The position numbers and the translations under genes were made by a program. The notes beneath the pieces are model-generated. The model was not told the origin of the DNA, ran no database searches, and saw only the letters and a list, made by a program, of their open reading frames with translations. Shown piece after piece: positions 33,538-46,261 of a DNA stretch of 64,000 bases. This DNA is from Sambucus nigra (lineage: Eukaryota > Streptophyta > Magnoliopsida > Dipsacales > Adoxaceae): positions 255,196,187-255,260,186 of the forward strand of contig OX422214.1 of assembly GCA_949130495.1 (NCBI GenBank). The letters are read 5' to 3'. Within the stretch, counting starts at the first letter, position 1; every line of letters begins with the position of its first letter.

Positions 33538-35681
33538 AATCCTTTCCTTATCAGGAAAATAATCATTTTCAAATGCTCTTTGTGGCATTTATAGGTGCTC
33601 TTTGTGGCACTTCAGCATGCTCTTTATGGCATATAATCCATCAAGTCCCACTTGATGATGAATAGTTATATTTATATACATATAACGATTCTAAGACCGC
33701 CCGTCCGGGTTTCCCCACTGTACGCGCCCCTAAATGACCATCATCTTCCAGGGCATATCATAAGACAACCTGGGCACCTATAACGCAAGATGTCGGGAAG
33801 CGGCCATGTGCCTGCGAGATCGTCAAGACCACACCCAGAATCTCCTACCCATCGCAGAAAATATATATAACAAATGCTCACATGGACTAGGACTATATCC
33901 ACCCTGCATTCATTAGTCAGGGGGCTTCACCTCACACACGAACTTCCCTTATGATGTCATTTAGAGATGTGTGTTTAAAACATCTTATTTATCATTTTCA
34001 AAATCAAGTAAATCATCATTTACCGGTTTCATGATTACGTAAATTATTATTTACTAAAATCAATACCATTTCCATGTATATGTTTCATTTTATCCGAAAC
34101 CATTATCATTTGCTTTTTGTAAATAATATAACTTATTATCCGGAGCCATACAATAACTTATATCGACACTACAACCTCAAAGGAGTAAATAAACTCTTTA
34201 TTATCTCCAAACATTTTAGGGTGTTATTTTAAAACCCCAAGATTATCATCTTTCAAAGGAATGAATGAACTTTCAATTTATTTTCCAAACTCACCTTTAT
34301 GGCGTTATTATGAACTACCAAAATTAACATAGCTCAATTGAGCTTCTAAAATCTCCCAACATTCTTTTGGGGTGGTAATATAAACCATCAAAATTGGCAT
34401 AGCTTAATTAAGCTTCTAAAGTCTCCCAAACATAACACTACATCTCCTAGTTTTATAATAATTAACTAGAAGAAAAGAATGCCCTATCATCAATAGGCCT
34501 AACCCCGGAAAAGTCCCCAGATAATCCATTACTAATGTAGGGTAGACAACTAAATCATCTCACGCTCTAGGACTCTAAGTTTACTACATTCAAGAAGGTT
34601 CCTAGGCCCTAGATACAAAGAAAATAATTAGAATTGAGTTATAAAATTAACTCAAAAATAGCAGGAAAATGAATCGATTCGCCCAAAAAGAGAATCAGTT
34701 CGGACAGCAAAATCAACTTTTTGCAATTAACCGAATCGATTCGGCTTTAACTCGAATCGATTCGGGTTATGCAGACCTAGAAATTTCCCATAGCGAATCG
34801 ATTCACCCAAATGGCCGAATCGATTCGGACCTGCAAACTTGCCAAAAATGGCTACGAAGGGTTTTAAACCCAAATTTCTCCAAACCTCAAATCCCTTCCA
34901 TTTTATACACATCCAACAACTAAAATCTACCCCAAACTAATCTACATGATTATTGACCATCAAAACCTACAATTTCTTCAACCTAAATCAAGATTAGGGT
35001 TTAAATCCCACAAATTATACATTTAAACCATAAATGTTAAATACATAACTAACACACAATTTATTCAACTTAAATCACATATTAGCAAGTAGAAAACTTG
35101 CCTTAGGGTTGATATCTCGGATTTTATTTGGAGAAGAAGCAATCCCAAATCATCCATCTTCAATCTCTCTCATTTCTTCTTTTTCTCCATTTTTCTCTTC
35201 CTCTCTCATTCTCTCCTTTGTGTTTGGTATGAAATGGGGAAATAAGGGGGTTTAGAAGACTAAAATCGTGGCTTAAGTTAAAACTCCCAACTTAAGTGGT
35301 TAATACCACATTAAAATAACTCCCAATACGCGTTTAAGTTAAAATCAGGTAAAAGTGCCCGAAACCCAAAAATATAATATGGCACTTATTTTGACTGTCT
35401 CGGACATTCCGAGACTAACTACACCCTCTAAACTGGCATCCGGAAATTTTATAAATTATTTTGAGTTCCAATATCATTTAAACTATCGTGCCATTTTATA
35501 TATATGACACTATAAATCACACCACATTAGGATATTTACCTACATATACGGTAAATATACAACATCCCAGTAAATATTAACTTCTAAAATTAATATTTTC
35601 CCCAGTACCAACATTTTATATAATTACCTTATGCGGTAAATTAATATAAAAATGAGCCTCCTAAAATCAAGGGTTGTTACA
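33538..35681 (-). mobile_element. Partial LTR abutting element 3
   Basis: On the minus strand it starts TGTAACAACCCTTG at 35681 and proceeds through the same landmarks (TAGTCAAAAT near 35390, palindromes, conserved block at 33690-33975). It stops at 33538, where the element 3 LTR begins. About 0.6-0.8 kb of its 3' end is missing. Either element 3 inserted into this LTR and the far side was lost, or an unequal LTR exchange occurred. Confidence 0.82.
34669..34832 (-). repeat. AATCGATT palindrome cluster (about 6 copies)
   Basis: Five perfect AATCGATT sites plus a degenerate AATCAGTT, with a GCAGACCTAGAAATTTCCC spacer. Same arrangement as the other clusters. Confidence 0.9.
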
Positions 35682-37367
35682 ATTTATACGTACTATTTCT
35701 AGATTTACACGTGTCGCTCAAAATTTATCACAAAAATATAAAAACATAACATCCATTATTAAAGGAAATATAAAAATAAACTTCACAACAATGGCACACG
35801 TAAATTTATTTTTGTGAAAACCTCAATGGCATTACTTTTCCATAACATCAGATTTGATATCTAAAGCAATATAAAATGACTAATGGTGAAATTCTTATTT
35901 AACATATATCTTTATTTGCAAAATTGAGTGAAAAAAAACTATAACTTATATGTGTGTTGTCTGTGTGAAAAGTACAATTTATAGTAAAAAAGAATGTAAA
36001 TGCATGTAAGAATTAAAAAAATTCATCAAGTTAACAAAACTGAAATCAGTAAGCATGTGAGTAAAAATTGGGGTTATAAGGACTTCCCTTTATTTTTATA
36101 GTAAGAGTACATATTTTATTTTTGCAAAATATACTGAGTTGAATTTATATATTGTTACAGGTTTAATTACACACCCACAAAAAGTTATGGACCATTAATA
36201 AAGGTGCTCCCGTCTTGTGTCAGTTACATACTACTAACAATATATCAGTCCAAATCTTCTTCTGGGCTCCCAAAGGGAATGAAAATAATGTTGTGCACAC
36301 TGATAAATTTTTTCTTTCGTTTTTTGAATTTTATAAAATTGATATAGTAGTGTGGCTTCTTGCATATCCAATGGATTTTTTTAGGGTGATCATGTCATTC
36401 TAATTTGTTATTTTGTCAAATATCATTTCATTGATGTTTGAATATTTGTCATTTGAGGTTTTGTTAATCACTATCTCTCTTCTCTCTCTCACACACAGAG
36501 GAAAAAAAATGGTGCCATCCAGACTAAGAACATCTCTAATTGTATGTAATTTTTAAGTAAATCTTATTTGTAAAATGAGTTTAACTAAAATAATAATTCA
36601 CAACTGTATGTTTTGCTCTAATAAGATTTGCTAATTATGCAAAAAGCAACATAAAAATTTAGGCAAATAATATAAAACATGTTTAAGAATAACAATTTGT
36701 AGAATGATGTGTAAAGATTTATAATTTTTGCAGTCTATAATTTAATGACAAGCTTTCATAAAGAGAACACATACATACAAATTTTGACAAATAATATACA
36801 AATTAAAAAAAAACAGTGGGTGAAACGATAAATGGACGCATTTTGGGGGCACGGATACTTGTCTTCACTCATTAGAATATGATTATAGTATTGTAGAGCA
36901 GTAATGTTAGGGTGAAATGATATGGGGAATTATCTTTTTGTTTCACAAATACATGTGCACTCTCTGGAAAGTGTTTTTAGGTGAACTTCACAGGTCTTCA
37001 CACATCTTCCAATGCGTGTAAGACACGATCTAGTGTAATTAAAATGTGTTAAAAACATATCAATATAAAAGTACGCTAAAAAATATGTAGAATAATGGAG
37101 ACGCAAATAAAAATGTTGATGTGTACATTGAGTTGTTAAAAATACACAATTTTTTTATAGATTGCAAATGTATTTAGAAGAAATTTTTGCTCTAAAATTT
37201 GTATATATTTTATGTAAAAGATATAATTCACACAAATCTTGCAGAGGCACTAACTCTTGTATCTAAAATTATTGACAATCATATATTTATCGTTCACTAG
37301 TTTAGAATTTGCTTTTTTCCATTTTCATTTTTTCAAAATTATCAAATGCATTTTTGCATATTTTGAT
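35682..37367. other. AT-rich intergenic sequence
   Basis: No gene, terminal inverted repeat or LTR boundary recognised. A short CT/CA tract lies at about 36474-36498. Confidence 0.6.
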
Positions 37368-37372
37368 GATTT

Positions 37373-38892
37373 TGTAACACCCTGTATTTTTTAGCTTGTT
37401 AAATTACATGTGTGCACCTAATATAATTAAATTATGATATAAAGTGATTTAAATAAATATTAATTATCGAATAAAAGGATTAATATTTATGTGTAATTAT
37501 ATTTACTTGTGTGATTAGTAAATAAAAACAAGTGAAATTGTTTTACTTCGTACGTGAGTAAAATTGACGGGCTTAACGGTATCTCATTCGGGACACGCAT
37601 GTAGGGTCGTATCAATAACGGGATGAAAATTAATGTTATATAAGTCGGATGTTAATTTCGAGTGCGTCAATGATCCGAAATGGAATGAGATAGTCAAAAA
37701 TAGGTACCCGTGGATTATAATTGGGTTCCGAGGGCTTTTTGGGCCAAACGGGTATCGTAAAAGGGTATTTGGGTCATTTTACTCATAGGGGCTGAATTAA
37801 TTTTGGGATTAGGAATATTTAGGATTATAATTAGGTAAGGTGGATGGAGGGGCAACCACCCGTCCATTCAAGAGGCTTTGACAGAGGAGAAAAAAGAGAT
37901 GAAGAAAGGGAGAAAATTAAAGAAAAAGTAATCCGAGTGGGAGATCAAATTAATCTGGGCTTAAGAACATTGCCAATAGAAGAAATCAATGAGAAAATCT
38001 CATAATTTCTTCAATCTGAAGGCAATTATTTAACTTTCTCTAATCTTACTGTATTTCACTTATTCATATAGAAATTTGATGTAGGAAGAACACAATTTTT
38101 TGGGTGAGAGAAACATGTAAAATGGGAATTGGATAAATAAAATCATTGAAGAGGAACTTTGTTACGTGCAAATGTTAGATCTGATGTGAATTGAATGATA
38201 AGGAAGGATTCTTGAATGATCTAAACAATAAAAGGTGAAATCTTGAATAAATGGATCACCTTATATGTTAGATATTTTTGGGATGATGTATATGTATAAA
38301 TTTGTAAATTGATGTCTCAAAATTATTTAGTAATCATATTAGGAGTTTGGGTGAATATTATCGACTAGGGTTGAAGGGAAGAGGTGAATCCCATTAAAAT
38401 TTGTGTTGACAACCGAGCAAAACCGAATCGGTTCACTGAGGGGGGGGGGGGAGGAACCCGATTCACTCATCGAATCGGCTCGGTCCAGACAATAAACCAG
38501 TTCGGTTTGTTGTTCTGGTCTCCCTTACCTTTTGTTATTTTTCATGGAGTGTTTAGGGTTTGACATGGATTATGGAGTCCGAGAAATGTAATATGACTTC
38601 TGGATATATAACGGGAAGGTTAGAAAGTACCTTAGGTTAAACAGGGATAAATTTCGGCTAAGAAAAAATGGTGTACAAGGGTGAAAAGTACTCGGGTAAT
38701 AATTATGAAATCAGGTTAGGATTTCGGTAAGGATTAGTCTAAGTGCTTAGGTAGAGTAACATATTGTCCAGGAACGTGAAGTTCGAGAATTAAACTTAAG
38801 TACGTGAATACTTGACTAACATCAGGTGTTGAGATAGACTCAGGATTTGTGGGCTAGTACTAAGAGAGACATTATGCACATTAGTTGGTTTC

Positions 38893-38931
<39 letters not shown>

Positions 38932-39856
38932 GGCGCGCGCGCGCGCGTGCGCGCGCACGCGCACACTCTCAAATGCGTTAATATTAAATTATAACTAGTA
39001 TGTATTTACGTTGACTATGTAACGGTGTGAATATAATTGAGAGAGAATATGTTATAGCTTATGTGATAGCTACTTGGCAAATGAAATAAATAAAATACAT
39101 TTAGCGCAATTGGGATATATGTTTAGTGTATTAGACTTTGTTTAGAGAGACTAGACTAGTTAGGCGAGATAGCATGACTAGAAAATTAAAATAGATGTGT
39201 TAGGTGCGCTCTATAGATGAATAGTGAGGATAATCTCTTGTGAGTGCGATACCAGATAAGCATGAATAATTTTGTTGCATGTTCATTATTTCATTTTAAA
39301 TACTTATAAATATTTTTGAAATGTTTTGGGCGCTGACCTAAATCAAAAATAGTTTTTCAAAATCTTTTATGTACTCATCCACAAGGATGCCAGAATTAGC
39401 TTGTCCTTCCAGTCAGACGATGCTGCTGCAGCTATGGATCCATCCAGGATTTTCTTAGACGCCTCTATTCATTCTATCTAGTTATAATGTTTAATCTAGT
39501 TTTTATTTCAGGCATGTCACCCACAATTGGGCAATTTACATTTTCATACTTTGTTATATTATTTCATTTACCAATTGGATGATTGTACTTTGGATTTACC
39601 CAGAGTTATTCGGTTATTTTATTTATTCTTTCTATCAGTACTCATTATATTCCACCGTGATGAATGCTTATCTTATATGATTGAATTATTTAACAAAGAA
39701 TTCTAATAAGTTTTTTAAAATTTTACACTAGGCTTAATAGGTTATTAGTAATTAATTAGTTTTTGACGGTACTAATAAGAATGAACTATACCGAGATTCT
39801 TGTTTCATTTTAGTAGAGGATTGGCCATCCATTATTAGAATAGATGGGGTGTCACA
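37373..39856 (+). mobile_element. Solo LTR, second chromovirus-like family (2.48 kb)
   Basis: Starts TGTAACACCCTGTA and ends GGGGTGTCACA, with perfect 5-bp duplication GATTT (37368-37372 and 39857-39861). It has GAGATAGTCAAAAAT near 37688, a TCGGTT/CCGAATCGG-type cluster at about 38410-38500, a 12-G run near 38440 and a compound microsatellite. No interior. Confidence 0.92.
38893..38966. repeat. Compound TA-TG-CG microsatellite
   Basis: A run of TA repeats passes into TG repeats and then into about 36 bp of almost pure CG/CA alternation. Alternating purine-pyrimidine of this kind favours Z-DNA. Confidence 0.95.
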
Positions 39857-39861
39857 GATTT

Positions 39862-40118
39862 TCATTTTGGTGTGATAAAATGAAATTAAAAACATAAAGA
39901 ACATTGAAAATTTATAACGGTTCACTCAAATTGGTTTGCTTCCACTATTGGGTTTCTATGTATATAAGTATGCCTTGAATATCTTATGCATTAAACAATG
40001 GAACTTTAAACGAAGGGATTAATATAATTTTAGGGGGAAATATGATAGAGGGAGACCCTTTGTAGAGATATTCTCCCTCAGTGAGATCATAGGAGGGTTT
40101 CGTCGGTATCTAAAACTC
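39862..40118. other. Short spacer between solo LTR and LINE
   Basis: No gene or repeat recognised. Confidence 0.5.
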
Positions 40119-43100
40119 TTTTTTATAAGTAAATGAAATATATAGTCTTCCCGCCGAGGGGGAATAACTCGTACACAAGAAGTATACAGAACAATAAAAA
40201 GGGGAAAACCCCAAAAAGAGCCTTCCCCTTGAAACCTCCTTAAAATATAAATATTTATGTATCTCCTCCACAAAGTATAGAAAAATAGGAAGAGATATGT
40301 TATATATTTCCTTATACCATATCAACGAAGTTTTTAAAATACAAGTAACGAATACTAGATTTTGAGGCTTCCTTCTAATCTAAACATCTCGCATTCCTCT
40401 CCCACCATATTGTACAGAAGATATAGTGAGTAACCATTCTCCAAATTTTCCTGACCCCTTTTTATCCTTTTGGTGTATTCCAAGCCTCTAGAAGAGCCCT
40501 CACCTACTTGGGAATTATCTAAGGAATACGACAAAGAGACATAAAGACATCCCACAATACCTTCGTCACCCTACTATGTAACATCAAATAATTAGTCATC
40601 TCTTCCACATCCACACACAACCAACACCGGCTAGCCATCATACATTTTTTTTGTAAAATTTTGGTTGTTGATATAGCATGTCTTACCATGGCCAACGTAA
40701 ACAACATGCTTTCGGGGGCACCTTAGACTTTCAAGTCCGTCTCTTTGGAAAACTCATGTTTTAGTTCCCATTCCCTTTCAAAATGTAGTAGTAATCACTC
40801 ACAGAGAAGACCCCCATTCTATTATCACCCCCAATCATCTTCCTCATTCGACAGATTAGGTGTCATCCCCAACAATTAAATAAAAGCATCTACCTCTTCT
40901 AACTCCCATTCCCATAACCGTCTTTTGAATTTTGATTCCAATACTACTCATTATCCAATCATTGTGATGTACTATGAAATCAATCCATTTTTGTCTCCTC
41001 CTATATTGAACATCCCTAGGAATTGGTCCTCGAAGGATCCATTGATGACCTTTGGTCGTCAATATAGCATGTGATGTTGCTTTCCACATAAAGAACACAC
41101 TTTTAGGGGTACCTTAGACTTTCAAGTCTCCATATTTAGAAAACTCATGTTCTGATTCCCATCCCCTCTCAAAATGGAGTAGTAATCTCTCATCGAGAGG
41201 ACCCCCTTCTATCAACCACCCCTCGCAATCATCTTCCCCATTCGATGGACTAGGTGTCATCCCTAGCCACTAAAAAAGCATCCTCCTCTTCTAATTCCTA
41301 GTCCCATTACCGTCTTCTGAATTTTGAGTCATATACCACTCGCTCTCCATTCATCACGATGTGATCTGCAATCAACCCATCTTTGTCTCCCCCTATGCTG
41401 AACATCCATGGGAATTGATCCTCCAAGAATCCATTTATACTCCATCTGTCATTCTAAATTCCGATCATATCCCCTCTCCCCAATTCAAACTTCGTGTATC
41501 TAGAGAAATCCTCCCACTCTTTTGTAATATACTTCCATAACCCAACCCATAAGCCAACCAGTCCACTCATGGACCCCACCCCAATAGGGAACACCCCCAC
41601 CCATCAGCCACCTCTCTCCTCCATAACCTAATCTCCTTATGTAAAATCCTCCACAACCACTTCCCTAGATAAGCATTGTTAAAGCACTCTATCTTCTTCA
41701 CCCTTTCACCTCTTATTTTATCGGTTTGCACACATATTCCCACCCCACTAAACTCCATAGGAAATTTCTCACCATTTTCTCCATCACCTTGCACATTGGG
41801 CATGGCAATGGACGAATGGATAAAATGTAAGTTGGCAAACTCGACAACGTACTTTTTATCAATGTTAACCCCCCTCATTTGAACATATATCCATTCTTCC
41901 AACCTGCCAACCTCCTTCTCACTCTTTTTAGAACGAGATACCAGATACCATATAGCCTTAGTCTTGACTTTATCCTCTAATGGCAATCTAAGGTATGTCA
42001 AAGGGAACCCACCCTATAACTAGTCATCCTAGCTAAATGATCCATGCTTCCACTTCCCCTATCTAAATCATCTCACATTTTCCCACACTCATTTGCCCTA
42101 CTACTGCATCACAAAAAATAATCGTATCACCTGTAAATAGTAGGTGGGAAATCGTGCTCACATTCGTGTTGGGATGGACCACCATGAAACCTTTGATCAA
42201 CACTACTTCAACCACTCGCCCCATCATCATACTGAAAGCTTTCATGAGCATAATGAAGAGAAAGGGGGACAATGAGTCTCCGTGTCGGAGGTCGCACAAG
42301 CTCTGAAAAAATCCCTTTGGAACCCCATTGATCAACACACAGAGTTTGACAGAGAATATCCAATGCTTAATCTATCAATACCACCTCGCTCCAAAGACTA
42401 TTCTCTCTAATAAATATAAGATAAACCCCCATTTAAATTGATCATAAGCCTTATCAATGTATAACTTGCACGCGATACCGATCTCCCAACTTCTTGACCG
42501 GACTCCACAACCTCATTATCCACCAAAATTACATCAAGGATTTTCCTCCCTCCTATGAAAGCATTCTAGGACTCAGAAATCAGAGACTAGTGGCTTTCAT
42601 AAGCCTAACTAGCATCACCTTGGCAAGCAACTTATAAACTTTCCCGATCAGACTTATAACTCTGAAATCATGGATATCGATTAGCCCCCTTTCTAAGGAA
42701 TCATAGTAATTAACACCACATTTAGACTCCTCATGACATAACCTCTATTATAAAACTCATACAAGAAAGCCATCACCTCCCCTCTCATAACTAACTAATA
42801 GTGTTGCAAGAAAACCAAAGTGAAGTTGTTAGGGTTAAGGGCCTTATCTCCACTCATGGATCCTAACACTTACATGATCTCCTCATTTTAAAAGGCTCTC
42901 TCTAATATCTCTTAATCATCCACGAAAATCCTCCCCATTTTGGCTCCCTCTAGGAAGGGTCTACAATATTCTTCCTCTCTATACAAACCCTCGCAAAAGT
43001 GAGAGATATCACCCATTACCTCGTTAAACTCATCGATATCTTCTCCTCCCTATGTGATCTTTCTAATGTTATTAAAATCGCGATGTGAGTTAGCCACTAT

Positions 43101-44850
43101 TTGATATAATTTAATATTCCTATCTCCCTCTCTCAACCACATTGCTTGGGATTTTTTCCTCCATCTAATATATTACTGAATCAATCTTCTACCTATATAA
43201 CTTCTCCTCCCCTGAGAGACCCTCCCTCCCCTTTTTTCTCATCTAAAAACCTAATATCCTCGATATACCTTATTGCAGTTTCCATAACAATCCCAAACAC
43301 ATCCTTATTCCACTTCTTGATATCCTCTTGAAGAAGATTAAGCTTCCTAGATAAAATGACTCTAGCATTTCCTTGAACCTCATAACCTCGCCACCATTCT
43401 CCGATTCTGTCTGTGAAATTCTCCACTCCTCTACCCCCACACTCTAAAGGAATCAAACTATGATCCGATGTGAACCTAGGAAGACAAGTCTGAGTTAGTT
43501 AAATGATCCTCCCACTCCTGTGAAATAATAAATCGGTCATGCCGAGACAAAGATGGGTTATTCCTGTTTCTAGGCCATGTAAACGTTTCGTCGACCGACG
43601 ATAGATCCATCAACTCCGTCTCATCAATAAAACTACGAAAAATCACTCATGTATTTGTTATTTTTCCCTCCCCTACTCGTTTATGAGGAAAATCTCACCA
43701 TATTAAAATACCTTCTTAAACACTAAGGAACTCCCAACAACCTACTAACTCCTCTCACATCTCCCACCTTCCATCGTCTTCCACCGTCCCTTAAATACCA
43801 AAAAACGCCATGTGAATATGTCTTCCACATTCCTAAATCAATATGATAAGGACCAATTTTCTTCTATACTCTCCACCATTTTAATGAATCTGAGGTCCGA
43901 TGTGATTATTACTCCACCCAACACGCCCATTGTGTCTAAGATACATCACTCAATCCTCCCACCTCCCTAAATAGATTTAGTTATCTCTTCATTAACATAA
44001 CTCAACTTAGATTCCTGAAGGCATAAGATGTTTGGCCTCCACCTTGATGTTGATCCACTAATAATACCATGCTTCTCAGAGTCATTCAGACCCATCACAT
44101 TCCATGAGATTAGACGGAGCTTTCATAAAGTATCTTATATTCTCCCTCTCAGTAACTCCCTCACTCATCCTCCTATCTAACCATGTTGAATAGAACTCTT
44201 ACCCTCTTCAATCACCATATGTCCCCAAATTTTACCTCTTAATTTCTCAAATAACATAAGTGCTTCACTCTCACTCCCTGCATAGTTTACTCGCGCAATC
44301 TTACTAAATGATCCGACCGTATCCTCCACCCATCCCTCAGGATCGTCGTCCCACTCCTCCCCTTCCCAAGCCACATCTCCCCTATCCTTAATTCCATCCC
44401 CCGCTACTCCATCTTGTTATTCAACATTGAGTATTCATCCCCCTTATTCTCAATTTCACCCCTTTATACCTCTAAACACCCATAAGTTCTTTGAATTATT
44501 TAATTCCAATAAGTTAATATAGTTTCTCTTCCTTTTGTTTGACTCCTCCCTCTCTCTTCTACCCTTGACGGGGGCAATACATACTTGGTAATTTCCCACC
44601 CTCCTCAACCCACTCATTTCTCCTTATGTTAAATGTAGACAAAAACCGTTGTAATTATTTTTTAAATTCTCACTAGCAATAATAATTGCTAATTTATTTT
44701 TACTCAAATCTTTTGCCATTCTTCCTCCTCCTACTCCAAGTTTTTTATGTTATCTTTTGTTATCCTTCCCCCATCCTTTAATTTCTTCCCTTGTCTCCCC
44801 CTTTCTAACTGCATATATTTACAAGAGAGAAAGTGTGTTTAGAATTATCT
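40119..44850 (-). pseudogene. LINE-1 (L1 clade), decayed; 5' limit approximate
   Basis: Minus-strand order is endonuclease, reverse transcriptase, C-terminal zinc-binding domain, 3' tail. Endonuclease: LISWNVMGLN with LCLQESKL near 44125-44010, and TWPRNRNNPSL-like sequence near 43590-43550. Linker: KKWNKDVFGIV near 43310. RT: LINGVPKGFFQS and LSPFLFI (42340-42260), with a catalytic region SHLLFTGDTIIFCDA near 42150-42105, where the family has FADD, so the active site is destroyed. The zf-RVT-like end (HAISTTKILQKK, SRCWLC, LHSRVTKVLWDV) is at 40680-40530. The 3' tail resembles plant L1 ends (GTATACTTCTTGTGTACG) and stops at a short A-run near 40119-40126. Many stops and frameshifts. An ORF1-like part may lie at 44177-44800, but I could not place the 5' end or a target duplication. 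Confidence 0.85.
40650..41438 (-). repeat. 391-bp tandem duplication inside LINE ORF2
   Basis: The segment around CCTTAGACTTTCAAGTC at 40721 recurs at 41112. Successive landmarks (AAAACTCATGTT, GGTGTCATCC, CCGTCTT, GAACATCC, GGAATTG) keep the same offset of about 390 bp for more than 300 bp, with notable divergence. It lies in the RT to zf-RVT linker. Confidence 0.85.
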
Positions 44851-44940
44851 CTGATTTTTTAGGCGAGAGAAGCCAACCAGATTTGAAACCCATGATAGAG
44901 GAGAAAGTAATAACTTGAGAGCATAAAAACCAACATTTCA

Positions 44941-44942
<2 letters not shown>

Positions 44943-45013
<71 letters not shown>

Positions 45014-45026
45014 AGGGAGAGAGAGG
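44943..45026. repeat. Compound TA and GA microsatellite
   Basis: (TA)n to about 44974, then (GA)n with GGGAGA interruptions to 45026. Confidence 0.95.
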
Positions 45027-46261
45027 CGTGCATTTTGCATATCAAAACAGAGTACCGAGAATTAAAATCGTCCTCAAATTTTAATCATGCCAAACATTTT
45101 GTAGCACACCTAAAAGTATATGTGACAAATTTACTAATGTTTTACTCACTAATCCAAATTTAAATCTTGATTAAACATTTGAGAAATAAAACAAGCTAGA
45201 AAGTACATCAACACATAACATTGGATATACGAGGATAAAAAGTTTATCATTCATTTATTTATGGTTTAGTACATGTGAGATTTTTCCACGTTATACCCCT
45301 CATAGAGGATAACACGTTCCGACTCTTAATCATCTCGATAGACATCTGGATTCATAATTAAATTGACCTCAAAGTTAACCAAAATAGGATTTGTCAAACC
45401 CAAATAAACCATAAATAACAACAATCCTCCACATAAATGAAAATTTGTTAGATCGACATACAAAGACTAAAAAGACATAAGAGAAAGTTTCTATTAGAAA
45501 ATTCCTATGCCGAGAGATAGATTTATCCCTTGAATTATCCACAGTGAAAGACTACGATTTAATGATTTATCAATGAATGCAATGTCTTGAACTATTTAGT
45601 TTTGGTGAAAATAAAGACTTAAGACAATAAGTTCCTTAGCATTGATTGTTATTTTGCTTGTGGTCATTTTATCCCTGAATAAATTTTGGATTCATAAGTG
45701 TTTTAGATAATTTCTGCCTTTTGAAGTTAACTTCACACTCAGATAGGTGACCTAGCATTTAGAGTATCCTATAATACCCCACTTTGATTTTTAACTTATT
45801 AAATTTAGGCTCAACATTAGATACAATAATGCCTCAATAATAATTCCTTAATACAGTCTCAATAAAGTCTCTGAATAATATGAGCCAACTAACTCTCAAC
45901 ATACAAACTAGAATGTCACAAAATAAACTAGACAAAAAAGTAAAAATAATAACTAAATAAAGTTGATACCCACAATGTCTCTAAACTAAGGATCATGGGT
46001 AAGAGATATGATTATAAATGTTAGACAAAACTAGGAGTCTATATGGGAGGTCCAACCTTATCATCAAAGGTCCACGTAATGAGATGGGTTAAAACCCTTG
46101 GAAGTAACGTAGATACGCGACTCATATTAGCTATATGAGTAGATAATAAAATCACAGTTTATATATAAATAAACGCCTCATTCCTTATAACGTTGCCTCA
46201 TAATGTAATATAATAATATTCATTCATACCATTAACTAATTAACTTCATTGATACACTTAC
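45027..46261. other. Unassigned sequence, possibly an old LTR start
   Basis: No gene recognised. Near 45769 TAATACCCCACTTTGATTTT and AACTTATTAAATTTAGG resemble the start of the solo LTR at 37373, so part of this stretch may be a degraded LTR. The support is weak. Confidence 0.3.

Noticed and set aside
40019..40325. ORFs of 71-84 codons near the LINE tail
   Set aside because: They translate the LINE 3' untranslated end and adjoining spacer, with no protein features.
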